Source: an uncultured Nitrososphaerota archaeon (GTDB lineage Bacteria > Bacillota > Clostridia > Oscillospirales > Ruminococcaceae). From it: a stretch of DNA of 17,846 bases. Positions 1 through 7,837 of this stretch are shown here, piece by piece. Under the pieces are notes generated by a model that was given only the letters and a program-made list of their open reading frames with translations, ran no database searches and was not told where the DNA came from. The number at the start of each line of letters is the position of its first letter. The first letter of the stretch is position 1. Both the position numbers and the translations under genes were made by a program. The stretch is from positions 4,479-22,324 of the forward strand of contig CAKXAF010000005.1 in NCBI GenBank assembly GCA_934869045.1, in the 5' to 3' direction.

Positions 1-1735
1 GGCTGGACTGGAACCAGCCCCGGTATTGGTCCGCGCCCTCCAGATAAAGATCAGCGGGCCATTTGAGGTCGGGCCGCTGCTTCAGAACCGCAGCGTGGGT
101 GACGCCGGAATCAAACCAGACGTCCAGGATGTCCTGTTCCTTGGTAAATTCGGTGCAGCCGCAGGCGTCGCAGGCAAAACCCTCGGGCAGGAACTCCCCG
201 GGCTCCCGGAGATACCAGGCGTCGGAGCCCTCCTTGCGGAACAGCGCGGAGATCGCCTCGATGGAAACATCATTGATGATAGGCTTGCCGCAGTCCCTGC
301 AATAGAGGATGGGAATCGGCACGCCCCACCGGCGCTGACGGGAAATGCACCAGTCGCGGCGGTCGCGGACCATGCCCTTGATGCGCTCCTCGCCCCATTC
401 GGGGATCCACCGGACTCCCTCAATGGCCTTGACTGCGTCTTCCTTGATAGCGTCCACGGAGCAGAACCACTGGTCGGTTGCCCGAAACATGACCGGCTCC
501 TTGCAGCGCCAGCAATGGGGGTAGGAGTGGGTGATCTTCTGGGAGGCAAACAGGCTTCCATCCGCCTTCATCCGGGCGTAAATGGTCTTGTTGGATTCTT
601 CCAGGGTCTGGCCGGCAAATTCACCGGCATCAGCAGTCTGCCGCCCGGAGGCGTCCACAGGGACCACCAGCTGGATCTCCGGGTATTTTTGGCAGACATC
701 GAAGTCCTCCACGCCGAAGGCCGGAGCTGTATGGACACAGCCGGTACCGGCATCCAGAGTTACATGATCCCCGATGATTACCAAGGACTCCCGGTCCAGG
801 AAGGGATGAGCGGCCTTGAGGTATTCCAGCTCGCTTCCCGTAAAGGATCCGACAAATTCATAATCCGCAATTCCTGCGGCTTTCATCACACCGTCGGCCA
901 GTTCCCTGGCCATGATATAGTATTCCCCGCCAGCCTTGACCGCCGTGTACTCGATGTCCGGGCCTAGGCAGATGGCCAGGTTTCCGGGCAGGGTCCAGGT
1001 CGTGGTGGTCCAGATGACGAAATACGCCTTGGAAACATCCACCCCGGCCTTGGAAAGCACGCCCTTGTCATCCGTGACCTTGAATTTGACGAACACTGTG
1101 ACACAGGGATCATCGTTGTATTCAATTTCCGCCTCCGCCAGGGCGGTACCGCACTCAGAGCACCAGTACACCGGCTTCATTCCGCGGTAGATCAAGCCTT
1201 TTTTCGCCATTTCACCGAAAATCTGAACCTGGACTGCCTCAAAATCAGGCTTCAGCGTAATATACGGATCAGCGAAATCGCCGGTGACACCCAGCCGCTT
1301 GAATTCCTCCCGCTGGATGTCCACGTAGCTCATGGCAAATTCCCGGCAGTGACGGCGGATCTCGGCGGGAGTTGCCTTGTCCTTGTCCAGGCCGATCTTT
1401 TTCAGCGCCTTGAGCTCAGTGGGAAGGCCATGGGTATCCCAACCGGGGACGTAAGGCGAGCAGTAGCCGGTCATGTTCTTGTATTTGACGATGATATCCT
1501 TCAAAACCTTATTGAGCGCCGTTCCCAGATGAATGTCTCCGTTGGCATAAGGGGGGCCGTCGTGGAGGACATACAAGGGCTTTCCCTGGTTCTTTGCAAG
1601 GATTTGTCTGTTCAAATCCATTTGATTCCAGGGCTCAATGAAGCCCGGCTCCTTTTTAGGGAGCCCGGCCCGCATATCGAATGAGGTCTGGGGAAGGTTC
1701 AATGTTTTATTGTAATCGGTTTTTTCCTGTGCCAT
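1..1735 (-). CDS. ileS: Isoleucyl-tRNA synthetase, N-terminal part (runs off left edge)
   Basis: Charges tRNA-Ile with isoleucine in the cytoplasm. About 578 residues from the start are visible; the KMSKS loop, anticodon-binding domain and stop lie outside the window. The ATG at 1735 is preceded by AAAGGAG (1748-1754). The class I signature is seen as DGPPYANGDIHLGT, with H69-L70-G71-T72 in place of the textbook HIGH. Further IleRS landmarks are VPGWDTHGLPTE, YWCSECGTALAEAEIEY in the region before the editing insert, a cysteine pair set CRDCG and CDACG near residue 520, and DVWFDSG followed by DLYLEGADQYRGWFQSS at the left edge. Frame was checked at four separated points and is continuous. 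The start lies 28 bases after the divIVA stop, so the two are probably co-transcribed. No T-box leader fits in that gap, which is notable because many Firmicute ileS genes have one. Confidence 0.97.
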   Translation of the reverse strand, partial: MAQEKTDYNKTLNLPQTSFDMRAGLPKKEPGFIEPWNQMDLNRQILAKNQGKPLYVLHDGPPYANGDIHLGTALNKVLKDIIVKYKNMTGYCSPYVPGWDTHGLPTELKALKKIGLDKDKATPAEIRRHCREFAMSYVDIQREEFKRLGVTGDFADPYITLKPDFEAVQVQIFGEMAKKGLIYRGMKPVYWCSECGTALAEAEIEYNDDPCVTVFVKFKVTDDKGVLSKAGVDVSKAYFVIWTTTTWTLPGNLAICLGPDIEYTAVKAGGEYYIMARELADGVMKAAGIADYEFVGSFTGSELEYLKAAHPFLDRESLVIIGDHVTLDAGTGCVHTAPAFGVEDFDVCQKYPEIQLVVPVDASGRQTADAGEFAGQTLEESNKTIYARMKADGSLFASQKITHSYPHCWRCKEPVMFRATDQWFCSVDAIKEDAVKAIEGVRWIPEWGEERIKGMVRDRRDWCISRQRRWGVPIPILYCRDCGKPIINDVSIEAISALFRKEGSDAWYLREPGEFLPEGFACDACGCTEFTKEQDILDVWFDSGVTHAAVLKQRPDLKWPADLYLEGADQYRGWFQSS

Positions 1736-1763
1736 GGGAATCAATCGCTCCTTTTTCCGTTAT

Positions 1764-2558
1764 TCAGCGGGTGGGGTTATTTTTACCGAATTTCAGTTCG
1801 CCGAATTTCTCCTCAAAGCTCAGCTTGCGGCCGGGACGGGCGGCGGGTCCTGCGGCAGGCGCAGGCGTGTCCTTTTCCACCCGGTCGAAACGCACGGTGG
1901 AGATTTCCGGCTCAGCAGCCTCTTCAGCGGCATCTGCCGCCGGGGCCTGCTCCTGGGGTTCTGCAGCGGCAGCCGCTTCCTCCGGCATTTCTGCGGCAGG
2001 CTCCTCCGGCTCCGGGACGGGATCCGGGGACTCCGGTTCGCTCCGCGCGCCAGTCCGGCTGTTATAGAACTCCTGATATTCCTCCTCCATATCGGGGAGA
2101 CTGGTAATCGCATTGAGATGCACCTTGTAAATACTCAGCAGCTTGGACTTAAAGTCCGCCACCGCCTTTTCCATCTTCGCCAGGGTCATCTTCTCCCGGT
2201 CCACCTGGGAACGGATACCGCCCAGGGTTTCCTCGGCGGTTTTCTGGGCCTCGTAAACCATCCGTTCCGAGCGGGATTTTGCGTCGGTGATCATCATGTC
2301 CGCCTTGGTTTTCGCCTCGGTCACAATGGTGTTTCCCATCTTCTGGGCGCCGAGCAGCGCATCCCGAAGAGCGCCCTCCTCCTTGCGGTACTCGCTGACC
2401 TTTTCCGCAAGGATCTTCATTTTTTCCAAAAGATCCGCCTTCTCGGCCTCCAGGGAACGAATCTGTGCGCTGAGCTGTTCCACATACCGGTCGACCTCCT
2501 CAGGCCGGTAGCCAAAGGCGGATTTTTCAAAAAGCTTGTCCGGAGTTTTGCTGGACAT
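1764..2558 (-). CDS. divIVA: DivIVA-family cell division/polarity protein
   Basis: A 264-residue DivIVA-type protein, expected to bind curved membrane at the septum and poles and recruit partners. The N-terminal segment (residues 8-30, FEKSAFGYRPEEVDRYVEQL) matches the conserved DivIVA lipid-binding start. Residues about 30-165 are charged heptad-like coiled coil. Residues about 170-235 are a low-complexity tail rich in Ala, Glu and Pro. The last 20 residues (245-264) return to an ordered-looking motif, KLSFEEKFGELKFGKN. The ATG has AGGTGA about 6-9 bases upstream. It lies between ylmH and ileS, the usual Firmicute neighbourhood of the sepF cluster. A long inverted repeat in the gap to ylmH may affect its expression. 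Family assignment is firm; the role of the tail is inferred. Confidence 0.93.
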   Translation of the reverse strand: MSSKTPDKLFEKSAFGYRPEEVDRYVEQLSAQIRSLEAEKADLLEKMKILAEKVSEYRKEEGALRDALLGAQKMGNTIVTEAKTKADMMITDAKSRSERMVYEAQKTAEETLGGIRSQVDREKMTLAKMEKAVADFKSKLLSIYKVHLNAITSLPDMEEEYQEFYNSRTGARSEPESPDPVPEPEEPAAEMPEEAAAAAEPQEQAPAADAAEEAAEPEISTVRFDRVEKDTPAPAAGPAARPGRKLSFEEKFGELKFGKNNPTR

Positions 2559-2587
2559 GAATCTTCACCTGTTCCTTTCCATGAATA

Positions 2588-2642
2588 CAAAGCAGCCTGA
2601 AAAGCCGCCGGCGCATTCTCCCCGGCTTTTCAGGTTGTTTTG
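2588..2642. repeat. Long inverted repeat between ylmH and divIVA (possible terminator or processing hairpin)
   Basis: Arms 2588-2607 and 2623-2642 pair around a 15-base loop. The inner 12 bases (CCTGAAAAGCCG and its complement) pair perfectly. Two further outer positions are G-U pairs if the RNA is read from the plus strand but A-C mismatches if read from the minus strand, the direction of the flanking genes. On the minus strand the hairpin is followed by CTGCTTTGTATTC, a poor U-tract, so partial termination, an RNase III site or mRNA stabilisation are as likely as a true terminator. It occupies most of the untranslated gap before divIVA. Confidence 0.55.
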
Positions 2643-2651
2643 CTTGGCAGT

Positions 2652-3410
2652 CTACAAATATTGGAGCGCCCGGACAGCAATCCGTCCCTTCCGGGTCCGG
2701 CTTCCGTCCGTCTCCAGCCGGAATTTTCCTTTTCCACGGACCGACAGGACGTCGCCGTCCGCCAGCGCCGCACTGACACTTGCCACTTCCACGTGGTTTT
2801 TCTGCACCAACCCTCCGGTGATCATTGCCGCCGCCTTTTCCCGGCTGATACCGCAGCAGAGAGCCACCGCCGCATCCAGACGCAGGGATGCCAGGGTTCC
2901 TCGAATCTCCCGGAACTGCTGTTCCACAGCAATTCCATCTGGCACGCCCTTGCATACCTCCACCCCGACCCGGCCAATCCGGTCCACCTGGGTCAACAGG
3001 ACCTTTTCCACCCGTTCGTCGGCGAAGACATAAGCCTCCCCCTCCCGAACCACGATATCCCCGATCATCTCCCGCCGGATCTGCTGGCCCATCAGCGAAC
3101 CCAGAACGTCCCGATGGGTCAGCGGGAACGCCGCCGGAAAGCGAAATGTGCAGGCCGTGATGGGGAACTCCCCCTCGTCCAGCTCCATCCACTCCGGAAA
3201 AACGCCCAACATCACCCGGCCAGCCCCCGAAAATCCTCCCCAAAACCCAAACGGAAGCCCTCTCTGCCGCGCCAGCGGCAGGGCCCAGGCCGCCTCCTCT
3301 TCGTTGAGGAAATCCGAAAACCGCGGACATCCGAGTCTTTCGCAGAGCTCAAACAGATTCCGCAGCCTGGCCGCGAAATAATCCCGTTCCTTCTGCGTCC
3401 CGCCGCCCAT
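2652..3410 (-). CDS. ylmH: YlmH-family S4-domain RNA-binding protein
   Basis: A 252-residue protein of the YlmH family. Its S4 RNA-binding fold lies near the C-terminus, about residues 180-250 (RLDAAVALCCGISREKAAAMITGG then VEVASVSAALADGDVLSVRGKGKF). In Bacillus, YlmH acts with the ribosome-associated quality-control system on stalled 50S subunits; it is also named for its place in the division cluster. The N-terminal half contains TxRDVLGSLMGQQIRREMIGDI, a stretch typical of the family. The ATG lies one base after the sepF stop, and no strong ribosome binding site precedes it, so it is probably translationally coupled to sepF. Family assignment is confident; the specific ribosome-rescue function is carried over from family knowledge. 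Confidence 0.9.
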   Translation of the reverse strand: MGGGTQKERDYFAARLRNLFELCERLGCPRFSDFLNEEEAAWALPLARQRGLPFGFWGGFSGAGRVMLGVFPEWMELDEGEFPITACTFRFPAAFPLTHRDVLGSLMGQQIRREMIGDIVVREGEAYVFADERVEKVLLTQVDRIGRVGVEVCKGVPDGIAVEQQFREIRGTLASLRLDAAVALCCGISREKAAAMITGGLVQKNHVEVASVSAALADGDVLSVRGKGKFRLETDGSRTRKGRIAVRALQYL

Positions 3411-3411
3411 T

Positions 3412-3894
3412 TCAGAAATACACGCCGGAGTTTTCCAGCTCGTCCAGCAGGTCGCCCATCAAATTGACGTTGGAAGGCAGGATAATGAACGTTGCGTTGG
3501 CCACCCGCTGTATCTCGCCGTTGTTCGCGAAGGCCACGCCGCTCAAAAAGTCCAACAGCCGCCGGGAAAGTTCTTTGGATGCCGACTCCAGGTTCAGCAC
3601 CACCGTCCGCTTGGCGTTGAGGTGCTGGGCGATGCCTCGGGCGTCCTCAAAGCGCTCCGGCTTCACCAGAACCACCTGCAGCTGGGTGGTAGCGTGGATG
3701 TTCACCACCTTGCTCCGGTTTCCGCCGGAGGCCGGAGCCGCCGCACTCTGCTCGTAGTCATCATAGGCGCTGGGAGAACCGCCGCCCTGCTTGATCCGGT
3801 CGAAATCGTCGATTTCCGGCGCGGGCTCCAGCTCCTCATCGTACTCGTCGTCGTATTCCGTAAACATTTCTTTCAGTTTTCCAACCAGTCCCAT
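3412..3894 (-). CDS. sepF: Cell division protein SepF
   Basis: SepF (160 residues) anchors and bundles FtsZ at the membrane during septation. The start is the ATG at 3894 (MGLVGKLKEMF), seven bases after AGGCGG; an upstream in-frame ATG at 3924 lacks spacing for a ribosome binding site and would add ten residues inside yggS. Residues 1-12 form the amphipathic membrane-targeting helix. An acidic, disordered linker follows (YDDEYDEELEPAPEIDDFD, about residues 14-32). The SepF core starts near residue 62 with KVVNIHATTQLQVVLVKPERFEDA and ends with LLDELENSGVYF. The start lies two bases after the yggS stop, and the stop lies one base before ylmH, so the three are tightly coupled. Confidence 0.95.
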   Translation of the reverse strand: MGLVGKLKEMFTEYDDEYDEELEPAPEIDDFDRIKQGGGSPSAYDDYEQSAAAPASGGNRSKVVNIHATTQLQVVLVKPERFEDARGIAQHLNAKRTVVLNLESASKELSRRLLDFLSGVAFANNGEIQRVANATFIILPSNVNLMGDLLDELENSGVYF

Positions 3895-3896
3895 AT

Positions 3897-4658
3897 TCAT
3901 TCCGCCTTTCTGTCTTCGCGGCATTCACGCCCCGTTTGTCCTTGTCCCGCCGGAGTCCGTTCACCGAACAGCGCCCGTCCCAGCCGGATCTGGGTCGATC
4001 CAAACCGGATCGCCCGTTCAAAATCCCCCGACATGCCCATAGAAAGGATATCCGGCGTCCGCCCGGGGGAGGCGTCCGTCCGCAGCCGCTGATATAATTC
4101 CTCCATCCGCCCAAAATACCGGTCTCCCGGCAGATTCGGCGGAATGGCCATCAGCCCCCGCACCCGCAGCCGACTGCAGGAGGCGCTGATTTCCTGGTAA
4201 GCCTCCCAAATCTCCTCCGCCGGGAACCCGCTTTTGGTAGGTTCTGCGCCGATATTGACCTGAAGGAGGATATCCATCTCCATCCCGCGCCGGGCGCATT
4301 CCTTTTGGAGAGCCGCCGCCAGATGGAGCGTGTCCACAGATTCGACCATAGATACCTTGTCTATTATAACGCGGATTTTATTCGTCTGCAAGTGTCCGAT
4401 AAAGTGAATTTGCTCTCGCCCGCAGCAGTAGCTTTGGTACTTTTCACAGCATTCCTGCACCCGGTTTTCCCCCAGGAGAGCGACTCCCTCCCGAAGCGCC
4501 TGGTTAACCCATTCCGGCGGCACGGTTTTCGTCACCGCCATCAGGGCGATATCCTCTGCCCGCCGCCCGCAGGAGGCGGCCGCCGCCCGGACCCGTTCCC
4601 GAATCCTTATAAGATTCCCGGCAACGTCCGGAACGTCACTGAAGCAGCTTCTGGTCAT
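3897..4658 (-). CDS. yggS: YggS/PROSC-family pyridoxal phosphate homeostasis protein
   Basis: A 253-residue member of the YggS (YlmE in Bacillus) family, fold-type III PLP-binding proteins that buffer free PLP and affect amino-acid and keto-acid pools without a known catalytic reaction. K44 in AVTKTVP is the expected Schiff-base lysine. Other family landmarks are GENRVQE, FIGHLQTNK, SVDTLHLA, LLQVNIGAEPTKSGF, RGLMAIPP, SMGMSGDFERAI, and RFGSTQIRLGRALFGER near the C-terminus. The ATG at 4658 follows AAGGAT by about six bases and lies inside the upstream adaptor gene, overlapping it by 23 bases. It is followed immediately by sepF, the arrangement found in many Gram-positive bacteria. The last 20 residues are a polar tail beyond the family core. 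Confidence 0.93.
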   Translation of the reverse strand: MTRSCFSDVPDVAGNLIRIRERVRAAAASCGRRAEDIALMAVTKTVPPEWVNQALREGVALLGENRVQECCEKYQSYCCGREQIHFIGHLQTNKIRVIIDKVSMVESVDTLHLAAALQKECARRGMEMDILLQVNIGAEPTKSGFPAEEIWEAYQEISASCSRLRVRGLMAIPPNLPGDRYFGRMEELYQRLRTDASPGRTPDILSMGMSGDFERAIRFGSTQIRLGRALFGERTPAGQGQTGRECREDRKAE

Positions 4659-5868
4659 ATAAATCCTTGCCCTTCACAATGATGGTATCATAGAGCTTCA
4701 CGAAATCCGTGCCGTCAGAATCCCCCTTATAGTAGGTGCGGCTGAGGACATAATCCGTGGTCTCATAGATCTGCTCAATCTTTCGAAAGTAGATTTTATC
4801 GCCGACGAGGACGTAGACCCCCATCTCATTGTCTGGGAACCGCAGCGCCTCCTTGGGAATCTTCAGCCCGCTGTAGGCGGTGACCAAAATCTCCGCCGAC
4901 TGAACCCGGGTTCCCAGCAGATAGGCGTTGACCGTATCCCCTGCCAGACAGACCTTATAGCGTCCGCTGTCCGCATCCCGCTCGGATGAGCGGACCGTCA
5001 TCTCCACGCTCTCCTTATGATTTGGAAATTGCAGCGACACTGTACGGCTTCCCGCCAAGCTCTGCAGCTCCTGTTCCGACAGGGACACGACAAACTGCCA
5101 TTCGTGGCTGGATACGATCTTCACCGCGCTTTGATCCGCACTGTAACCGCTGTATTCTGCCACAAACCGGTCCACATCCGGCGCCGTCATCTCCTGGAGA
5201 TAGTCCGCCGTCAACGTCTCCTCCCAGCCGTCCACATGATCCACGTAGTACCCTGAAGCCGTGGAAACAAATTCCTGAACATCGCCCGCCACCTGGCTTT
5301 TCAGGGCGGCTACCTGCTCCTCCAGCTCCGCCACACGGGCCGCGTAGCCTTCCGTTTCCGACAGCACCACGCTCCGCCGCGCCATAACCTCCAGCAGACT
5401 GGATTTGAGGCCGGACAGCCCGGTGAGATCCCCATCGTCCCGGCCTGCGATCACACGGTTTACATAATCGGCGGCTTGTCCATTCAAAACCTCCGGCTTG
5501 ACCACATCGGATGCAGACGCGGCGCTTTCCGCTTTTTTCAGCGCGTCAAGAGTACTCTGCAGATCCTGGAGCCGGTACTGATTCCGGACTGCCGCGTCAT
5601 CCTGATACACACAGCCCAGCGGCGTCCGGACGGCCACCTTGGTTCCCACGCTGTAGTAAGAACTGACCACGCCGGAGGCATCCACCGGAACCACTGTCTC
5701 CTCCCGGAAAAAAATTCCTTCCACAGAAATCGTCTGGGTTACATTTTGGGCATAGACTGTCTGGGTGGTATAGCTGTTCCGCGAATTGCTGAAAATCTGA
5801 AACGCCACATAGCCCAAAAGAAACATTGACAGAAGCGCCGCCGATATTTTGATGACCCGGGAACTCAA
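4636..5868 (-). CDS. HlyD-like membrane-anchored adaptor protein
   Basis: A 410-residue protein with an N-terminal membrane anchor (about residues 6-26, VIKISAALLSMFLLGYVAFQIF) and an extracytoplasmic body of membrane-fusion-protein type. Residues about 50-90 resemble the first half of a biotinyl-lipoyl-like barrel (ASGVVSSYYSVGTKV). A helical stretch spans about 90-205, including AARVAELEEQVAALKSQV. The C-terminal half carries the typical segment SGLKIPKEALRF followed by GVYVLVGDKIYFRKIEQI. No transporter or outer-membrane partner lies nearby. The start is TTG at 5868, overlapping the hfq stop (TTGA), with GGAG about two bases and GAGGA about ten bases upstream; an ATG at residue 15 would cut the anchor. 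Context next to yggS and sepF suggests a link to the cell envelope or division, which is inference. Confidence 0.8.
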   Translation of the reverse strand: MSSRVIKISAALLSMFLLGYVAFQIFSNSRNSYTTQTVYAQNVTQTISVEGIFFREETVVPVDASGVVSSYYSVGTKVAVRTPLGCVYQDDAAVRNQYRLQDLQSTLDALKKAESAASASDVVKPEVLNGQAADYVNRVIAGRDDGDLTGLSGLKSSLLEVMARRSVVLSETEGYAARVAELEEQVAALKSQVAGDVQEFVSTASGYYVDHVDGWEETLTADYLQEMTAPDVDRFVAEYSGYSADQSAVKIVSSHEWQFVVSLSEQELQSLAGSRTVSLQFPNHKESVEMTVRSSERDADSGRYKVCLAGDTVNAYLLGTRVQSAEILVTAYSGLKIPKEALRFPDNEMGVYVLVGDKIYFRKIEQIYETTDYVLSRTYYKGDSDGTDFVKLYDTIIVKGKDLYDQKLLQ

Positions 5869-6104
5869 CTCTCCGCTTCCTCACCGGCGTTCAGAATCGC
5901 GATAGGCCGGACGGGGATGATTGTAGACACCGCGTGTTTATAAACGATGTTCTGCTTTCCGTCGCAGTCCAGAATAATGGTATAGCTGTCGAATCCCTTG
6001 ACGATCCCCTTGAACTGGAATCCGTTTGTCAGGTAAATGGTGAGATTGATCCGGTCCTTCCGGGCTTGATTCAGAAAAATGTCCTGCAAATTCATATTTT
6101 TCAT
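5865..6104 (-). CDS. hfq: RNA chaperone Hfq
   Basis: A 79-residue Sm-like protein that forms a hexameric ring and promotes small RNA-mRNA contacts. The Sm1 region is seen in QARKDRINLTIYLTNGFQFKG, with the expected Q on the proximal face, followed by VKGFDSYTIIL. The Sm2 signature YKHAVSTI is complete. The C-terminal tail is only about ten residues, as in most Firmicute Hfq proteins. The ATG at 6104 is preceded by a perfect AGGAGG (6111-6116) at ideal spacing, so translation should be strong. It lies downstream of miaA, the same pairing as in proteobacteria, but the 93-base gap contains its own promoter-like sequence. Its stop overlaps the TTG start of the adaptor gene. Confidence 0.97.
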   Translation of the reverse strand: MKNMNLQDIFLNQARKDRINLTIYLTNGFQFKGIVKGFDSYTIILDCDGKQNIVYKHAVSTIIPVRPIAILNAGEEAES

Positions 6105-6160
6105 GGGGAACCTCCTATGCCTTCTGTCTTTCTCGATCCCAGAAACAAATATCCAGTTTT

Positions 6161-6189
6161 ATTCTACCACAACCCACAGGATTTTTCTA
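6161..6189 (-). promoter_or_regulatory. Probable SigA-type promoter for hfq
   Basis: Reading the minus strand, TAGAAA (6184-6189) is separated by 17 bases from TAGAAT (6161-6166). The -10 is preceded by TGG, giving an extended -10 (TGGTAGAAT). The -35 matches TTGACA at four of six positions and the -10 matches TATAAT at five of six. The element starts directly after the miaA stop and would give a leader of roughly 50 bases before hfq. Confidence 0.65.
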
Positions 6190-6197
6190 CAGGGAAA

Positions 6198-7160
6198 TCA
6201 AAATTCGTCCCGGTTTTTTACCGAATTTTTCAGGAAATTTCCGGCAATTTCCGACGCTTCCCGCAGCGCCGCATCCGCTCCGCCCATTCCGTCGGGGCAG
6301 ACCCAGCGGATCCGGGGATCCCGGCGGAACCAGGTGAGCTGCCGCTTGGCGTACCGCCGTGTCGCCTGCTTCAGGCTTTCCACAGCCTCCTCAAGCCCAC
6401 ATTCTCCATCCAAAAAGGGCTTCAGCTCCTTGTAGCCGATGGCCTGGGCTGCCGTCTGCTTTCCCTCCCGGAAAAAGGCCCTGGCCTCGTCCAAAAGCCC
6501 CGCCTCCAGCATCCGATCCACCCGCCGGTTGATCCGGTCATACAAAACCTGCCGGTCCCGGTAGGCGATCCCAATGCGGCAGCAGTCGTAAAGGGGCTCT
6601 GTCTCCCGGCTCCGGCGCTGCAGCTCGGACATGGTCATCCCCGCTGTGCGGCAGACCTCCAGCGCCCGGACCACCCGGACGAGATTGTTCTCATGGAGAG
6701 CTTCCGCCGCCTCCGAGTCCTCCCGGCGCAGCATTTCCAGCAGATACCCGTTTCCCTTCTCCCGGGCGATGGCGTACAGTTCCTCCCGGAGCGCCTCGTC
6801 CCCTCCGGCTTCCCCCAGGTCCCGGTTTTCCAGCAGCGTGTCCACATAAAGCCCCGTTCCCCCGGCAAGAATGGGCATCGCATCCCGGGACGCCACATCT
6901 GCAATAGCCTTCCGGGCGTCCTCCACGTATCGTGCCAGACTGTACGGTTCCTCCATTCCCACATAGCCGATGAGGTGATGGGGAATTCCCTGCATTTCCT
7001 CCAGGGTGGGCTTGGCTGTGGCAATGTCCATCTCCCGGTAAACCTGCATGGAATCCGCGGAGATGACCTCCCCGCCGAACTGCTTGGCCAGTTCTACCGC
7101 CAGCGCCGTTTTTCCCGAAGCTGTCGGACCGACCACCGCCAGCAGCCGTATTTTCTTCAT
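6198..7160 (-). CDS. miaA: tRNA dimethylallyltransferase MiaA
   Basis: Transfers a dimethylallyl group from DMAPP to N6 of A37 in tRNAs reading UNN codons, making the i6A substrate for MiaB, which is encoded further upstream in this window. The protein is 320 residues from the ATG at 7160, chosen because it follows AGAGGTGAG at good spacing and starts directly before the P-loop; an in-frame GTG/ATG start at 7211 would add 17 residues overlapping the preceding gene. GPTASGKT is residues 11-18. Further landmarks are ISADSMQVYREMDIATAKP, IPHHLIG, ILAGGTGLY, LYDRINRRVDRMLEAGLLDEA, QAIGYKEL and the C-terminal RRYAKRQLTWFRRDPRIRW. It starts 22 bases after the stop of the polytopic membrane protein. 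Confidence 0.96.
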   Translation of the reverse strand: MKKIRLLAVVGPTASGKTALAVELAKQFGGEVISADSMQVYREMDIATAKPTLEEMQGIPHHLIGYVGMEEPYSLARYVEDARKAIADVASRDAMPILAGGTGLYVDTLLENRDLGEAGGDEALREELYAIAREKGNGYLLEMLRREDSEAAEALHENNLVRVVRALEVCRTAGMTMSELQRRSRETEPLYDCCRIGIAYRDRQVLYDRINRRVDRMLEAGLLDEARAFFREGKQTAAQAIGYKELKPFLDGECGLEEAVESLKQATRRYAKRQLTWFRRDPRIRWVCPDGMGGADAALREASEIAGNFLKNSVKNRDEF

Positions 7161-7182
7161 TTTCTCACCTCTGTCCAACCGA

Positions 7183-7824
7183 TCAAAAACCAAGGAGCCA
7201 TCCCGCCGCAACCCGCAGCATAAAGGCCGCCGCCAGCCGCAGGCCGGTCTTTTTCGGCCCCTGCCACAGCGCTGCAGCCATCATCGCCAGAAAGAGCAGG
7301 TCTGTCCACCGCCCCACATCCAGGTAAAGCCATCCCGCATGGAGCACAAAGAACAGCATCACAGAATAAAGGACAACTTGCAGGATTCCAGCGACACGGG
7401 TCCTTCCTCCGGCGCACCAACAGAACACCGCCGCCAGAGGACTCAGCAGCGTTATGCCATACCAGATAAGCATATACCTCCAGGGATTGAATCCGCACAC
7501 CCAGACGGTATACCCGTGATAGCTGACCGTCATCCCGGCGAAAAAGAGGAATACATTTCCCGCCGCCTGTCCCGCCGTACCGGAAAATGCTGCGATCACC
7601 GTCCCCAAAAGCAGCCACACCGGCAGCTCCGAAAAAATGTTGCGCAGATCCAGTGCCCCGAAAATCCGCTGCCACCAGATCCCATCGTCGATGGACATTG
7701 CATCCAGCCACTTGGAAAAGACGCCCAGCAGAATTCCCGCCGCCAGCGACCCCGCTGCCCAGCAGAGGATCTCTCCCCGTTTCCGGACAGGCGCCGGCTC
7801 CCGAAAAAAGCCCGAAATTCCCAC
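7183..7824 (-). CDS. Polytopic membrane protein of unknown function
   Basis: A 213-residue protein with about six or seven hydrophobic segments, for example EILCWAAGSLAAGILLGVF, LPVWLLLGTVIAAFSG, NVFLFFAGMTVSYHGYTVWV, YMLIWYGITLLSPLAAVFCW, LQVVLYSVMLFFVLHAGWLY and LLFLAMMAAALWQG. I do not recognise the family. The frame is judged real because hydrophobic segments are cleanly spaced and because a GTG at 7824 has AAAGGAG eight bases upstream; that ribosome binding site overlaps the TAA stop of the M14 gene (7838-7840). An ATG ten codons further upstream lacks a binding site. It is sandwiched between the M14 gene and miaA with short gaps, so it is probably in the same transcript. A role in transport or envelope maintenance is only a guess. 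Confidence 0.8.
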   Translation of the reverse strand: MGISGFFREPAPVRKRGEILCWAAGSLAAGILLGVFSKWLDAMSIDDGIWWQRIFGALDLRNIFSELPVWLLLGTVIAAFSGTAGQAAGNVFLFFAGMTVSYHGYTVWVCGFNPWRYMLIWYGITLLSPLAAVFCWCAGGRTRVAGILQVVLYSVMLFFVLHAGWLYLDVGRWTDLLFLAMMAAALWQGPKKTGLRLAAAFMLRVAAGWLLGF

Positions 7825-7837
7825 TGCTGCGTCTCCT

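Noticed and set aside
1736..1763. T-box leader before ileS
   Set aside because: The gap is only 28 bases, and no T-box sequence or specifier hairpin was seen in it or in the gap before divIVA.
7157..7711. Alternative reading frame over the polytopic membrane-protein gene
   Set aside because: It has a Gly/Arg/Cys-rich composition without clear segments and overlaps the miaA start, while the chosen frame has clean transmembrane helices and a good ribosome binding site.
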